Source: Eremophila alpestris peregrina (lineage: Eukaryota; Chordata; Aves; Passeriformes; Alaudidae). From it: a DNA stretch of 64,000 nucleotides. The stretch covers positions 6,900,000-6,963,999 of the forward strand of contig WMCF01000029.1 in the NCBI GenBank assembly GCA_009792885.1, read 5' to 3'. Numbering within the stretch: position 1 is the first letter of the stretch; each line of letters starts with the position of its first letter. The position numbers and the translations under genes are program-made. This document shows, piece after piece, positions 1-9,744 of this stretch. The notes under the pieces were generated by a model that made no database searches, was not told where the DNA came from, and saw nothing but the letters and a program-made list of their open reading frames with translations.

Positions 1-864
1 TGGCATGACTTCCCTGCGCAGATTTGGAAGCATTGAACCAGAGTGCTGGCTCTGCTATATGGTACAACTAATGCTAGACCTACCGTTTATGTAGAAGACA
101 GTTGAGTTTCAGTGTATTTATAAATTTGTTTTACGTTTTTTCCTTTTAAATTCATTACTGTATTTTTGCATGGTTCCTTGTATTGCATTTGTTTGCACAT
201 ATTATGGGCTTTGTGACCCCAAACTTGCAGGCGAGATTAGCTGCTTTAGTAAGTAGAATTGTGTGGTCTCTTTTGGTTTGTTTTACGTAGTAACAAGCTT
301 TGAAAGTATGATTTCACTCATTACTAACCTTGAATTCCTTAATTTAATCTATCATATATATTTTAGTTTAAATGTATAAAGATCATCTAGAAAAGGATAA
401 TATTATGTATTGAGACATTCCTTAATTAGGAAAAAATGGCTGCTGTATATTTACAAGATCAGTTATGAGTCAAATAACATCCTTAATACTGGGAACAGAA
501 TATGAATTATATTCAGTTTGACTGATACATATAGCATACTCATCACCAGAGTTTTTGTCTGATCAGATTTTTGTGTTTGTTTTTAAAGTTTCAGCACAAT
601 GCAGATATATTTGAATGTCAATATTAAACATTTAGACTGCTGTTCAGATTGTATTTATCATTTTCTTCTATGTCTAGAAATTTGAACCCCTAACTTAAAT
701 ATATGCTGCTGTGAAACAGCTCTTAGTGAACACTAAATGTTGATTTCAGTTAGCTGGATTGTAGATACTTGCAGATTGAAAGACTTATTAGGGACATGGA
801 AAAAGAGCTTAGAATCTGTTTGGTCTTCTGCTAACTTAAGTTGAAATATCTGCGCACATTGAGC

Positions 865-941
865 GTTGGGTTTTTTTGGGGTTTTTTTTGGCTGTGTTTT
901 TTTATTTGTTTGGGTTTTGTTGATTTGTGTTCTTTTTTTTT
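865..941 (+). repeat. G/T-only low-complexity tract
   Basis: About 77 bases are almost entirely G and T, in runs of T broken by short G runs, with very few A or C. It is not a simple microsatellite because no fixed period is visible. Two similar tracts occur in MYO1E introns in the opposite orientation. Confidence 0.7.
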
Positions 942-1061
942 AATATAAAACCATTCAATGAGGACAAAGCTGCAGGGTTTTTCTTTGGGTTTATATACAT
1001 GAATTCATAGAATTTCTAAGGATTCCAGGCTTGTCTTGGGATTTTTATTAGATTTAAAGTT

Positions 1062-1067
1062 AATAAA
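1062..1067 (+). terminator. Candidate polyadenylation signal AATAAA
   Basis: AATAAA is followed within about 20-40 bases by a T/GT-rich stretch (CTTGTCTCTTGTTTTTC), as expected of a downstream element. It could end an upstream + strand transcript such as RNF111. Confidence 0.35.
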
Positions 1068-1527
1068 GTTAGCTAAATCCACTTGTCTCTTGTTTTTCTT
1101 TTTCATTAGTAAGTTGAAAGCCTGTAAATTCCTGTAGAAACTGAGACACAAATTATGTGGTTCCCTAGTTTTTGCCTTGATCATAGATTCCCTCTTTATA
1201 AATTACCAACAGTCCATCACTGATTGAAATATTTTCTATAGTTCAGATTTGCTGCATAATATAGTATATAGAATTAAGTTATAATGTACTAACATTTTGC
1301 CTTTGAAGGAGGTTTTAATCCATGTCAGGATTCAAGTTGCTCATCAACATTCTTTCGCATCTAATAGATTATAGTTTATTTAAATGTGCTCAACATTGCA
1401 AAATGCAAATGTGCAAAAACATTGAGACAGTATTACTGTCACTTTGGAAGAGATGTTCCTTGGGGATCATATGTGAACATGTCAATTTAGCTTGCATTAA
1501 GCCACCTGCTTTGTAAATGGATTGAAT

Positions 1528-1533
1528 AATAAA
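1528..1533 (+). terminator. Candidate polyadenylation signal AATAAA
   Basis: AATAAA is followed directly by a T-rich, GT-containing stretch around 1540-1563. It is the best-looking signal in the first 3 kb and would suit the end of an upstream + strand gene. Confidence 0.4.
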
Positions 1534-2719
1534 TACCTTCAGTTTCTCTTGTCTTTGTCTTTCATGATCAGATTATGTGTAAAATGGTTTACAGTAAACC
1601 TAGAAGATAAACTGTTATGTTTACACTAAAAATCCATTTATAAATATTACCTTATCTAATTTGATGCCTGTTTCTGTATGGTTAAAGCTGCTTCCCTTTT
1701 ATTTTTTTTTTTTACCTGTTAGTAGTAGCATTTGCAAGTACAGTGTCTATTGCTGGCAACAAACATCACACCTCTGGCACTGAGGCTTTAAACAGAGAGA
1801 AATTTTATTCCAGCATGTGAGATAAACTGACCTTTCAAGCTTAATTGCATTGCTAAAACTGAACTTAAAAACCACTTTGCGCTTGTCTGATGGGGGATAT
1901 GGGCGAGAGGCAACACGGTTGGACTGCTTCAACACCTGACTTGGGGTTATGCTAAAGCTTCTCCAACATTTCGGCTGTAAGAAACTGAATGTGACTGCAA
2001 AGCTGAAGCTGCATTAATTTATTCATTGCTAAGATTGAATAAAAGTAACTGGAAGGACTGAACAGACACTTTGTGTTTTCCAGTGACTGTTGAAAAGAAG
2101 TTAATTGACCTCTAATGCTTGAAGACTGATGATACTCATTTCTGAAAGTTTCCAAGAAGGTACTTGAGAGATACGGGACAAAAACCCCAGGGCCTCTGAA
2201 GTAACTGAGACCCTGGGTATGTGATAGAATCTATTTTGGCTTCCTTACAGAATAAAGAAGCACAGGTTTGGGGGATTTTTTTTTTCTCTCTTTTTAAGGA
2301 AATATTTTATGGGTCTAATTTGAGTGCCTGGTACTAGAGGTATTTTAGTGATCCATGAATTGGTTTGTTATATAATAGCTACTGATACTGTCTTGCTTTT
2401 AAATGTATGCATAACATTGTAATGTGATGCTGAACACTTAGGTATTTGTCAGGAATCACAGTGTTCTGATCTTAATGCTATTGCAGGGGTTAAAAAAGCT
2501 GCAGCTTTCTTCTGTTCCAGAAGGTTGTGAATTAACCATAGTTTAAGGGAAGGAGAAGGAATAGGCTTGTCATTTTGAAAATTTCCACCACTTACTGTGC
2601 TTTATATGCTTAGATGCATTGCCTTAAGTTTTCTGCAGCATCTTTGAAGATTCTCAACAGTATGCATCAAATTACTTTTCATATAAAATTCCATTGTCAA
2701 AACAAATCCTTTTGTATGC

Positions 2720-2729
2720 AATAAATAAA
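2720..2729 (+). terminator. Overlapping AATAAA signals
   Basis: Two overlapping AATAAA hexamers (AATAAATAAA) are followed by T-rich sequence from about 2755. This is a possible distal polyadenylation site of the upstream gene, about 550 bases before the CCNB2 transcription start region. Confidence 0.3.
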
Positions 2730-3198
2730 ATGTTAGACTGGTATCATTCAAAATATGTTTCTTTTGCAATTTTTTTCCCCTTCCCTTGTTTTGCTCTTGA
2801 AATCTTGATCCGTAAACATTTTCGTTTACACGTATTAACTGCAGGTGCTGCCTGAGACAAAACTCTTAGTGAAGGATATAATTCAGCTGAAGCTAATTAT
2901 CCTGCTGAGTGGAGTCAGCTGGAGCCCTCTGTGCTAATTTTAAGAGGCTGGAGAAGAATTGTAGGTAAACTTTTCTGTCGCTTTAGGTAACTGCGTTAGA
3001 GTTGAAGCTCCTGAATCTCGGGGCTCGTTGTTAAACTGCCCGGATCAGGGGGTTGGCCGTGGTTCCCCGCGGGAGGCGATGCCCGGTGCAGCGGCTCCGG
3101 GGTTAAACCGCGCCGCTGCCGCCGATGGGGCTCGGCCCCGCCCTCACGGCCCCGCGCGCCGCCCGCCGCACCGGAAGCGCCCGCGGCCGTTTCCTGCT

Positions 3199-3209
3199 GG
3201 GGCGGGGCC
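3199..3209 (+). promoter_or_regulatory. CCNB2: GC box (Sp/KLF site)
   Basis: GGGGCGGGGCC is a textbook Sp1-type GC box, lying 13 bases upstream of the first CCAAT box. Confidence 0.6.
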
Positions 3210-3221
3210 TGCGCGGACGGA

Positions 3222-3226
3222 CCAAT
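3222..3226 (+). promoter_or_regulatory. CCNB2: CCAAT box 1 (NF-Y)
   Basis: CCAAT within GGACCAATCGG, a good NF-Y context. It lies 31 bases (start to start) upstream of a second CCAAT in the same orientation. Mammalian cyclin B2 promoters also use multiple CCAAT boxes about three helical turns apart. Confidence 0.75.
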
Positions 3227-3252
3227 CGGATGCGTGCATCGTACGAAGTTGG

Positions 3253-3257
3253 CCAAT
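3253..3257 (+). promoter_or_regulatory. CCNB2: CCAAT box 2 (NF-Y)
   Basis: CCAAT within TTGGCCAATAG. It sits between CCAAT box 1 and the CHR-like element, 22 bases (start to start) upstream of the latter, which is the NF-Y plus CHR layout of G2/M genes. Confidence 0.75.
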
Positions 3258-3274
3258 AGTAGAGCGGGCCAGGG

Positions 3275-3280
3275 TTTAAA
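3275..3280 (+). promoter_or_regulatory. CCNB2: CHR-like element TTTAAA
   Basis: TTTAAA preceded by a GC-rich CDE-like AGCGGGCC. CHR elements (canonical TTTGAA or TTCGAA, with TTTAAA as a variant) recruit the DREAM/MuvB complex to repress G2/M genes in G0/G1. Position close to the start region and downstream of two CCAAT boxes supports this reading over a TATA box. Confidence 0.6.
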
Positions 3281-3284
3281 GGGA

Positions 3285-3379
3285 GCCGCGGCGGCGTGAG
3301 GGAGCGGCCGCCGGTTTGGCTGTGGAGCAGAGCGGTTCTGTGCGGAGCGACGGCAGCGGCCCCCCTCGTGTCCGTGCCC
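3285..3379 (+). other. CCNB2: CCNB2 5' UTR (approximate)
   Basis: This is the interval between the CHR-like element and the start codon. It has no upstream ATG. The exact transcription start cannot be placed from sequence alone. Confidence 0.5.
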
Positions 3380-3409
3380 ATGGCGCTGCCGGTGACGCGG
3401 CGTGCCCCT
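3380..3409 (+). CDS. CCNB2: CCNB2 exon 1 coding part
   Basis: Ten codons (MALPVTRRAP) followed by GTGAGT. The Kozak context is only moderate (C at -3, G at +4). Confidence 0.93.
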
Positions 3410-6400
3410 GTGAGTACCGCCACGGGCGGCGGGCGGGCCGGGGGGGGCACAGAGGAGCGGCCCGGGGGGCGAGAGAGGGGCCGCCGGCGGCCGAGGGGCC
3501 CCGCCGCTCATTGCCCTCAGGTGGCGCGGGGGCCGCGGCCCGGCCGGGTTGGGAGTGGGGATGGAGGGCAGCTCTCGGCTCTCAGGCCGCCCAGGACCCC
3601 GCGCACTTCGGCGGGTGCGGCGGCGGCGGCCGGGCCGAGCGGGTGGCCCGGCGGTGGGAGGGGGTCCCGTTATGGGCCGGGGTCCCGTTATGGGCAGGGC
3701 GGGCGCTGCTCCCTCCTCGGCCCGGCCTTGGCCGCCCGCGGCTCCCCCGCGGAGCAGGGGGGGATGTGGGAGTGGGAAAACTGAAGCTGCTTCAGGGGGA
3801 GGTGTCGGAAGGGACTACAGGAGCCTCTCTTCTTTGGTGATTGCCTAATGGTCTAAACTGAACTCCACGAAAAATCTGAAGCCTGGTGGTCTGATTGCTG
3901 TGTATAACAAAGACTAATAATTTTTGCATGTGTAGCATAGCTTTTTAATTTATATGGCATATATGTAACAAGAAACTTGCTTTATGCATCCTCTGGGGGG
4001 CGCTGCTAGAGTTACAAAGTTTAAGTACACTAGGGTTGAATAGGCTGGTGAACGCTCTGACCTTAAAAAAAGTATGAGATTGGGTGCATTGCTTAATTTT
4101 ACAGCACCGTGCACAAGTACAGTGCTCTGAACCTAGAGAGGAGACTTCTTCCTCTGAACGTGACAGGCTAGCAAGTAAAAGCTGGTTGAGTAATGCATAG
4201 TAGGCACAGAGGTACACAGGTGCAGTGGTGTTAAGTCTGTAATGGGGTCAGGCATTGGAAAATTGGTCTCTTACTCAAGCTTTTGCAATTTAATCATTTT
4301 AGATCACTAGAGGGATGGAGAATGCTGTGTCTGACCTTAGAAGTAAAGCGAAAACTCACGTGACTGGCAAAAGGGCTGCTCTAGAAGAAATAGGAAATAA
4401 AGTTGCAACAAGAGGAACACACCTACCTAAGGTAAAATAATGCTTGAATTCTCTATATAGAGAGAAGTTGGATTGCTGCTCTATACTAATAATAATTGCT
4501 TTCACGACAGAAAACAGAATGCCCCAAAGCATCCACAAAGCCTGTGAAAGGACCTAGCAAGACAACAAATGGAATTGTATTGCCTAAAGCTCCAGCTGCT
4601 GTAAATCAACTAAACAAAGAAACTGATGTTCCAAAGGTAGGAAGTCATGATACTGTTCTGATTTTAAACTTGATTTGCAACTTTGAGCTCTACCTTCACA
4701 ATAGATTATCTGTGGCTGTATCTCATTCCCATATCTGCCAAAAAAGCAAAGCCTCTGTACTGAGGTTTTCGTTTAATGCATGTTGTAATTAAAGGCTGAT
4801 GTTCAAGTGGCAGAATGAGCTGTTAAAGTAGTGGATGAAGTTTCTGCTTTAGCTGGTAATTACTAGAAGATCTTGGGATTCTGTGTTTGTGATATGATAG
4901 TGAAAACTTCCTGCACTGGAGCCCAAGCTTGGTTTCAGCTTCCATCTAAACAAATTGCATTAGTGACTACAACATGGAAACAAAAGAAACTAAACAGTGC
5001 ATCCCTAAGATATGTAAACAGATGTGATCTATTCCTTAGGTTCTGTCTCCTGTCCCTATGGATGTATCGATGCAAGAGGAGGATCTGTGCCAAGCCTTCT
5101 CTGACGTGTTGCTCAACAACGTGGAGGACATTGACGCTGAGGACTGGGAGAACCCCCAGCTGTGCAGTGACTACGTGAAAGACATCTACCTGTACCTGCG
5201 GGAGCTCGAGGTAGGCGGCGCCCCGCGGGCCCCGGAGCGCGGGGGGTGGCCCGGCTCTCACGGCGCTCTCCCCGCAGCTGCAGCAGTCAGTGCGGCCGCG
5301 GGGTGTGGCCCGGCTCTCACGGCGCTCTCCCCGCAGCTGCAGCAGTCGGTGCGGCCGCGGGGTGTGGCCCGGCTCTCACGGCGCTCTCCCCGCAGCTGCA
5401 GCAGTCGGTGCGGCCGCGGGGTGTGGCCCGGCTCTCACGGCGCTCTCCCCGCAGCTGCAGCAGTCGGTGCGGCCGCACTACCTGGACGGGAGGGTGACCA
5501 ACGGGCGCATGCGCGCCATCCTGGTGGACTGGCTCGTCCAGGTGCACTCGCGCTTCCGCCTCCTGCAGGAGACGCTCTACATGTGTGTGGCCATCATGGA
5601 TCGCTTCTTACAGGTGAGAGCTCCTTCACACCACGCTCAGCAACTGTTCAGGTACTGTGCTTGGAAAGGAGCTGAGTGAGGATTTTTAGAAACCTGACAA
5701 TGTGCAGAACCTGCTCTGTGTGCAAGAGCTGGTACAGTGCAGCATCTTCACTTGGAGGCTGCTGCCTTCTTTGAGCTTGTCATTACACAGACACCTTTGA
5801 CTAAAAACCTCATTTGTAGGAATGAACACTGTCACGCTGGTATTCTAAACTGATGAATATGAATCTCATTTTCTAGAGTTTGACACTTCAGGGCCTGCAT
5901 TTTAAATGTCTGTGTTGCAGAGTCATCCAGTGCCTCGCAAAAAGCTTCAGCTGGTGGGTGTAACAGCACTGCTTGTAGCTTCAAAATATGAAGAGATACT
6001 GTCTCCTGATGTAGCAGACTTTGTTTACATTACTGACAATGCCTACACCAGTAGTGAAATTAGAGAAATGGAGATCATCATTCTTAAAGAATTAAACTTT
6101 GACCTGGGGAGACCTCTTCCAATTCACTTCTTGAGAAGAGCATCAAAAGCTGGAGAGGTGAGTACTTGTCCTCACTGTTCAGCACTTTCCTCTATTGGTA
6201 AAGCCTCTCAGGATGGCTTCTGGCATTTTTATCATGTGATCTTACCTCCTCCAGCTTAAATGCTGGATGGAAAAATGCTCAGCTCTAAAACTCCACCGTG
6301 TGGAGTAACACGACAATGTCACTGTGGCAGCCAGTGGTATTTCACGTTTCTATTTACTTAGGCCAGTGTTCAGCCTTAGTGGCAGGAATTCTACAGTTAA

Positions 6401-8172
6401 ACTAAGAACCCTTGCTTTTAATCTTCTTAATCCCGATGATCAGGGTACTTATTAGCAAAACACTAGCAGTGTTGCAGATCTTTGTAACTTCTGGTTGCAA
6501 ATATTGTGTTATTTATGAATCAAAAGATAAGCTTTCTCTTCGACCCAACCCTTTTTTTTCCCTCCACCTCAGCAGTCATATTCAAATGACTGTCCACTCT
6601 TGAGGTGGGCTTCAATTATCTCAGCAGACCACTGGGTAACTCAAAAAACGTTCTCCTTAAGTCATTTTCCACCTCCCTCCCCCTAGTTTGCATTACAGAG
6701 GGAGCATTACAGTTGGGCACAGCAGTACCTGATACTGCAGTTTTCTGTTAAAACCCCTCAATTGACTTTGTGTCTAAATTCCAACTGGCTGCTGGTCTTG
6801 ATTTTGAGAGGAATGTCTGTTAGAAAGCATGGTCCCTAAACTGTAATAAAGATTTTGCTATTTTTGTTTTGTTCTTGAACACAAAAAGCAATTTTAAGTG
6901 ATGATGCTGAAGTGAAACTGGATTAACAAGCTCTCAACCTTCTAGGCTGATGCTAAGCAACACACTCTGGCAAAATACCTGATGGAGCTGACACTGATAG
7001 ACTATGACATGGTTCACCACAGGCCTTCAGAGGTTGCAGCTGCTGCATTGTGCCTGTCTCAGAAGATTCTGGGACACAGCAAATGGGTGAGTATTTTAAT
7101 CAAACTTGCTGTTCTTTACTCAATGGAATTGAACCAATAAAAAAGTACTTTAAAAATTGTGTTTATGTTGGTAACAATGCTGGTGCTGGAATGATGGTTG
7201 GACAGCCTGATGCATAGTGGCAAGTAGGAAAAGGAATGTACCAGTAAAAACTCACAATCCTTTTCTATGTGAATACTGGAGTACAAAAGGATTTTTCTCG
7301 TGAAAACATTGAGTTACTGAAGGCTACACTTTGCTATAAGTAAAGGTAGATTTTCATAATTCTTGCAGTATATGTAGCATAATGAAGTTGTGGACCATGA
7401 GTAGTGAGTTGTAATTCAGCTGGTAGTTGCTTTTTTATCCTCTGTTCAGTCTAGAAGCATGGTCCTTGAAATTGATGTGTTCAGACTTCTGCACATCATG
7501 TTACTCTGGATGTGTCATTTAAATTGACAGCTACAGCTTCCAGCACTTGAGGTTTAGCCATGAAGCTCAGGGTGTTTGCTGCCTGAAGTGACTGTGCCTG
7601 GAGCAGCAATTCCCTCTCCAAAAACCTCAAATTTTGTCCCTGTTCTTCTGCAGGGTACAAAGCAGCAATACTACACTGGCTATGCAGAAGACAGTCTTTT
7701 GATGACCATGAAACATATGGCCAAGAATGTGGTCAAAGTAAATGAGAAGTTAACAAAATACACTGTAAGTATAACTACTTAAATCCTTTCTCTAATGTAT
7801 TAAAAATAGCTTTGCTGCATGTTGTGGCTCCTTAGATAAATGGTCTGTGTGTTATAGCAATGCTGTTCTGACAGGCCTGTGAGAGGCTCCTGCATGAATG
7901 TTAACAGCAAAACCTTTTAGACAAATTGTGTTGTTACTTTGCAAACTGGTTCAGTGCCAGCCTTGTTGGTTTGCTTGTTTTCCCAAGCAGGCAAATGGAC
8001 TCAAATTTATCTGCCTAAGCATAAATAGTGTATGTGTGAAACTTCTGTATCTCTGTTCTCTACTCTGCAGGCTATCAAGAACAAGTATGCAAGCAGCAAA
8101 CTACTGACCATCAGCACCATCCCTCAGCTGAACAGTGAGCTCATCAAGGACCTGGCTGCATCACTCCTGTGA
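3380..8172 (+). CDS. CCNB2: CCNB2 coding span, G2/mitotic-specific cyclin B2 (nine exons)
   Basis: Regulatory subunit of CDK1 (maturation/M-phase promoting factor), associated mainly with the Golgi and cytoplasm, that drives mitotic entry. Nine exons join in phase 0 throughout and give 401 residues, close to human (398). The N-terminus holds a destruction box, R34-A-A-L37 to N42, for APC/C-mediated degradation. The cyclin fold begins around residue 150; the MRAIL hydrophobic patch used for substrate docking is at 171-175. The second cyclin fold covers roughly 265-390. All splice sites are GT-AG. The start was chosen because it opens with MALPVTRR, like other cyclin B2 N-termini, and no ATG lies upstream in the leader. 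Cell-cycle regulation is suggested by the CCAAT/CCAAT/CHR promoter. Oddity: a 59-bp tandem array at the intron 4/exon 5 junction repeats the splice acceptor. Cyclin B1 or B3 is excluded by close similarity to B2, including the ENPQLCSDYVKDIY stretch and the C-terminus. Confidence 0.97.
3661..3696. repeat. 18-bp direct repeat, two copies
   Basis: Two adjacent 18-base units (3661-3678 and 3679-3696) differ at one base. They lie in CCNB2 intron 1 inside the CpG island. Confidence 0.9.
4303..4431 (+). CDS. CCNB2: CCNB2 exon 2
   Basis: 43 codons, residues 11-53, between TTTTAG and GTAAAA. It contains the destruction box RAALEEIGN (34-42). Confidence 0.95.
4511..4636 (+). CDS. CCNB2: CCNB2 exon 3
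   Basis: 42 codons, residues 54-95, between CGACAG and GTAGGA. Lysine/proline-rich, disordered N-terminal linker; the least conserved part of the protein. Confidence 0.93.
5040..5210 (+). CDS. CCNB2: CCNB2 exon 4
   Basis: 57 codons, residues 96-152, between CCTTAG and GTAGGC. It holds the conserved lead-in to the cyclin fold (DWENPQLCSDYVKDIY). Confidence 0.96.
5278..5454. repeat. 59-bp minisatellite duplicating the CCNB2 exon 5 splice acceptor
   Basis: Three head-to-tail 59-base units (5278-5336, 5337-5395, 5396-5454). Each consists of the first 22 bases of exon 5 and the last 37 of intron 4, so each ends in a full acceptor (branch-like CTCAC, pyrimidine-rich CTCTCCCC, GCAG). With the acceptor before the first unit there are four identical 3' splice sites ending at 5277, 5336, 5395 and 5454. 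The units differ at a single base (TCAGTG in the first, TCGGTG in the rest). Each unit contains GCGGCCGC. The whole 177-base array is in frame and has no stop. Confidence 0.96.
5455..5613 (+). CDS. CCNB2: CCNB2 exon 5
   Basis: 53 codons, residues 153-205, ending at GTGAGA. It holds the MRAIL motif (171-175) and the first helices of the cyclin box. The start uses the last of four tandem acceptors because that gives the same length as human cyclin B2 with no gap. Use of the first acceptor (5277) would extend the exon to 5278 in frame. Confidence 0.93.
5921..6157 (+). CDS. CCNB2: CCNB2 exon 6
   Basis: 79 codons, residues 206-284, between TTGCAG and GTGAGT. Core of the cyclin box, including KKLQLVG and ASKYEE. 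Confidence 0.97.
6946..7086 (+). CDS. CCNB2: CCNB2 exon 7
   Basis: 47 codons, residues 285-331, between TTCTAG and GTGAGT. Start of the C-terminal cyclin fold (HTLAKYLMELTLIDYDMV). Confidence 0.97.
7654..7764 (+). CDS. CCNB2: CCNB2 exon 8
   Basis: 37 codons, residues 332-368, between CTGCAG and GTAAGT. Includes the conserved QQYYTGY and HMAKNVVKVN. Confidence 0.97.
8071..8172 (+). CDS. CCNB2: CCNB2 exon 9, coding part with stop
   Basis: 33 codons and TGA after CTGCAG; residues 369-401, ending DLAASLL. Matches the NKYASSKLL...IPQLN C-terminus of B-type cyclins. Confidence 0.97.
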   Translation, partial: AIKNKYASSKLLTISTIPQLNSELIKDLAASLL

Positions 8173-8340
8173 AGCCCTGGGCAGCCAGGGCCTGATGGGG
8201 TGTGCACTTTGTCTGCTGCTTTTGTAAATAGCTTCCAGCCTCCCACAGACACTTCCGACTCACGCAGAAGGTGACATTTTAAATTTGCTTTGTAATACAG
8301 CTTTCTATCTAAAAATAAAACTCTTTTAAATATTGAGAGT
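8173..8340 (+). other. CCNB2: CCNB2 3' UTR (approximate)
   Basis: Short 3' UTR from the stop codon to about 20 bases beyond the AATAAA at 8314; T/GT-rich sequence follows. Confidence 0.65.
8314..8319 (+). terminator. CCNB2: CCNB2 polyadenylation signal AATAAA
   Basis: AATAAA lies 142 bases after the stop codon and is followed by GAGAGTGTGACTC. A second AATAAA at 8923-8928 could serve as a distal alternative. Confidence 0.7.
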
Positions 8341-9744
8341 GTGACTCTTTAAGGTACAACTTAGATGTTTGCAATCTAATGTCCAAGTGGGACATTTGAC
8401 TAAGTAGGTGATTGTTACAACTTGCAGTTAAATGGGCTTGATTATTCTCTGTGGTTGTTTCATGAGAGAATCTCCAAGCTTTATATATTGCATTATATTT
8501 ATTAACTTATTTTCACTCAACATAAAGAGGAGGCAGACAGTGTATATTTTTGTTGTACCTTAAAGAACACTAAATATGTACTTCATTTCAGTGCCTTGTT
8601 CCAAGAAAGTGTGCTGGAATTTTTTTTGTAGTTAGCCACCTTCAAGTTTGGGTGAAGATGTAGGCTATCTTTAACAGGTGTTAACCTTGTAAATCTTGTT
8701 GTGTTTCTCTGTGTGCTTAAACAAAGGGAGCTAAAGTAGAAAAACTGGTCGTCTCCTGTAATGCTACAGCTGTGCAGGGAATACAGGTGTGGAACTGTGG
8801 GCCCTGAGACCTTTTGAAACAGCTCAGCTCTTGAAACCTCCTCCACATCCTGAAAAGATCCTCCTTAGGTTTTTCATTACCTGTTCACTTGCCCACATCT
8901 TCTTTCCCCCTCCCCTTTCTCCAATAAACCTCTGTACCCAGGATTATAGAGTCAAACCCAGCATAAAGCAGTTCACACCTTGTTTGCTTTTGTCTTTGTT
9001 TCCAATCTAAGTGTCAGTGTCTGTATGCTCAGGGAATACAAGCATGTAAGTAATGCAACTTTTCTGCTTCAATACCTCATGTATGTCTTGTTTGTTAAAT
9101 TAATCTTGTTAAATTAGACCTTTTGATAATCTGCAGGTTATAGTGAACGCAGTACCTCCATTCCACACTTAGCTATTCTATGGTTGCTCAGCCTCTCCTC
9201 TTCAGGAGTGTGCTGGCTCTGGTGTAGAAGGCAAGAACCTGCTGCTACAGAACTGACCTAGACCTCAGTTACTGGGTTTTATCTCCTCAAGCAGGAGACT
9301 TCTCTCCCCCGGGATAAGTAAGCCCAGCATTTGCTGCAAATAGTCTTCTGAAAAATGTGCTTCAGTCCTTGTGTGGATATTCTTCCTCTCTTGGAGTGAG
9401 ATCCTCATTTCCGGTTCCCAGAAACAGCTTCTATAGAAGATGGAATGGAGTCTGTGTACCTAAGTTAGACCTAGGCAGTGGTTTAGGAGGGAGGGATTCA
9501 AGATTTTTAGCTCTACCTTAAAGGTTATGCAATTTTTTAATACCAACATATGCAGGGCTTTTTTTTAAACTGCTGTTAACATGAGAGAAGGAAATGCACA
9601 GCACTTCAGCTGGGTATAGGGAAAATAATTTGGTTTGGAGTGAAGAAAGGGTTTTCTTCTTTTAGAAGTCAACACAGTAAAAACCTGAAGCCATTGTGAA
9701 GGGATCTGTTTATATATGTGAGAACAAACTGCACAGAGAACAAA
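8341..9744. other. Convergent intergenic gap between CCNB2 and MYO1E
   Basis: About 1.4 kb between the predicted 3' ends of two converging genes. I see no coding exon, RNA gene or clear repeat. It holds the possible distal CCNB2 signal at 8923-8928. Confidence 0.55.
8923..8928 (+). terminator. CCNB2: Possible distal CCNB2 polyadenylation signal
   Basis: AATAAA after a long pyrimidine-rich stretch, 750 bases past the CCNB2 stop. The proximal signal is the more likely main site. Confidence 0.25.

Larger units (their letters stand above)
1..2995 (+). other. Gene-poor AT-rich stretch, probable RNF111 3' UTR / 3' flank
   Basis: No open frame here looks like a vertebrate protein and no exon with splice sites is convincing. 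The + strand carries several AATAAA signals followed by T/GT-rich sequence. In human 15q22 RNF111 lies directly upstream of CCNB2 on the same strand, so a long RNF111 3' UTR or its flank is the simplest explanation. The RNF111 RING-domain coding end is not visible, so this rests on synteny only. Confidence 0.35.
3020..3770. promoter_or_regulatory. CCNB2: CpG island over CCNB2 promoter and exon 1
   Basis: The sequence changes abruptly from AT-rich to very GC-rich with dense CpG, and becomes ordinary again after about 3770. It covers the promoter, exon 1 and the start of intron 1 of CCNB2. Long open frames on both strands here are a side effect of GC richness. Confidence 0.85.

Noticed and set aside
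1010..1035. Sequence vaguely like the CR1 retroposon 3' end (ATTCATAGAATTTC)
   Set aside because: Only a few bases match and there is no tandem ATTCTATG end or neighbouring CR1 sequence. I could not support any CR1 copy in the window.
2090..2150. C/D box snoRNA-like motifs (CTGATGA then TCTGA)
   Set aside because: The spacing is far too short, box C has C rather than R at the first position, and there is no terminal stem.
2996..3848. Several long overlapping open frames on both strands around the CCNB2 start
   Set aside because: They fall in a CpG island where stops are rare, have arginine/proline/glycine-rich composition, and overlap the promoter and intron 1 of CCNB2.
5058..5675. A 205-codon open frame reading from CCNB2 exon 4 through intron 4
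   Set aside because: It is intron read-through. The 244-base intron shifts the frame, so exon 5 would be misread; spliced exon 4-5 gives the proper cyclin.
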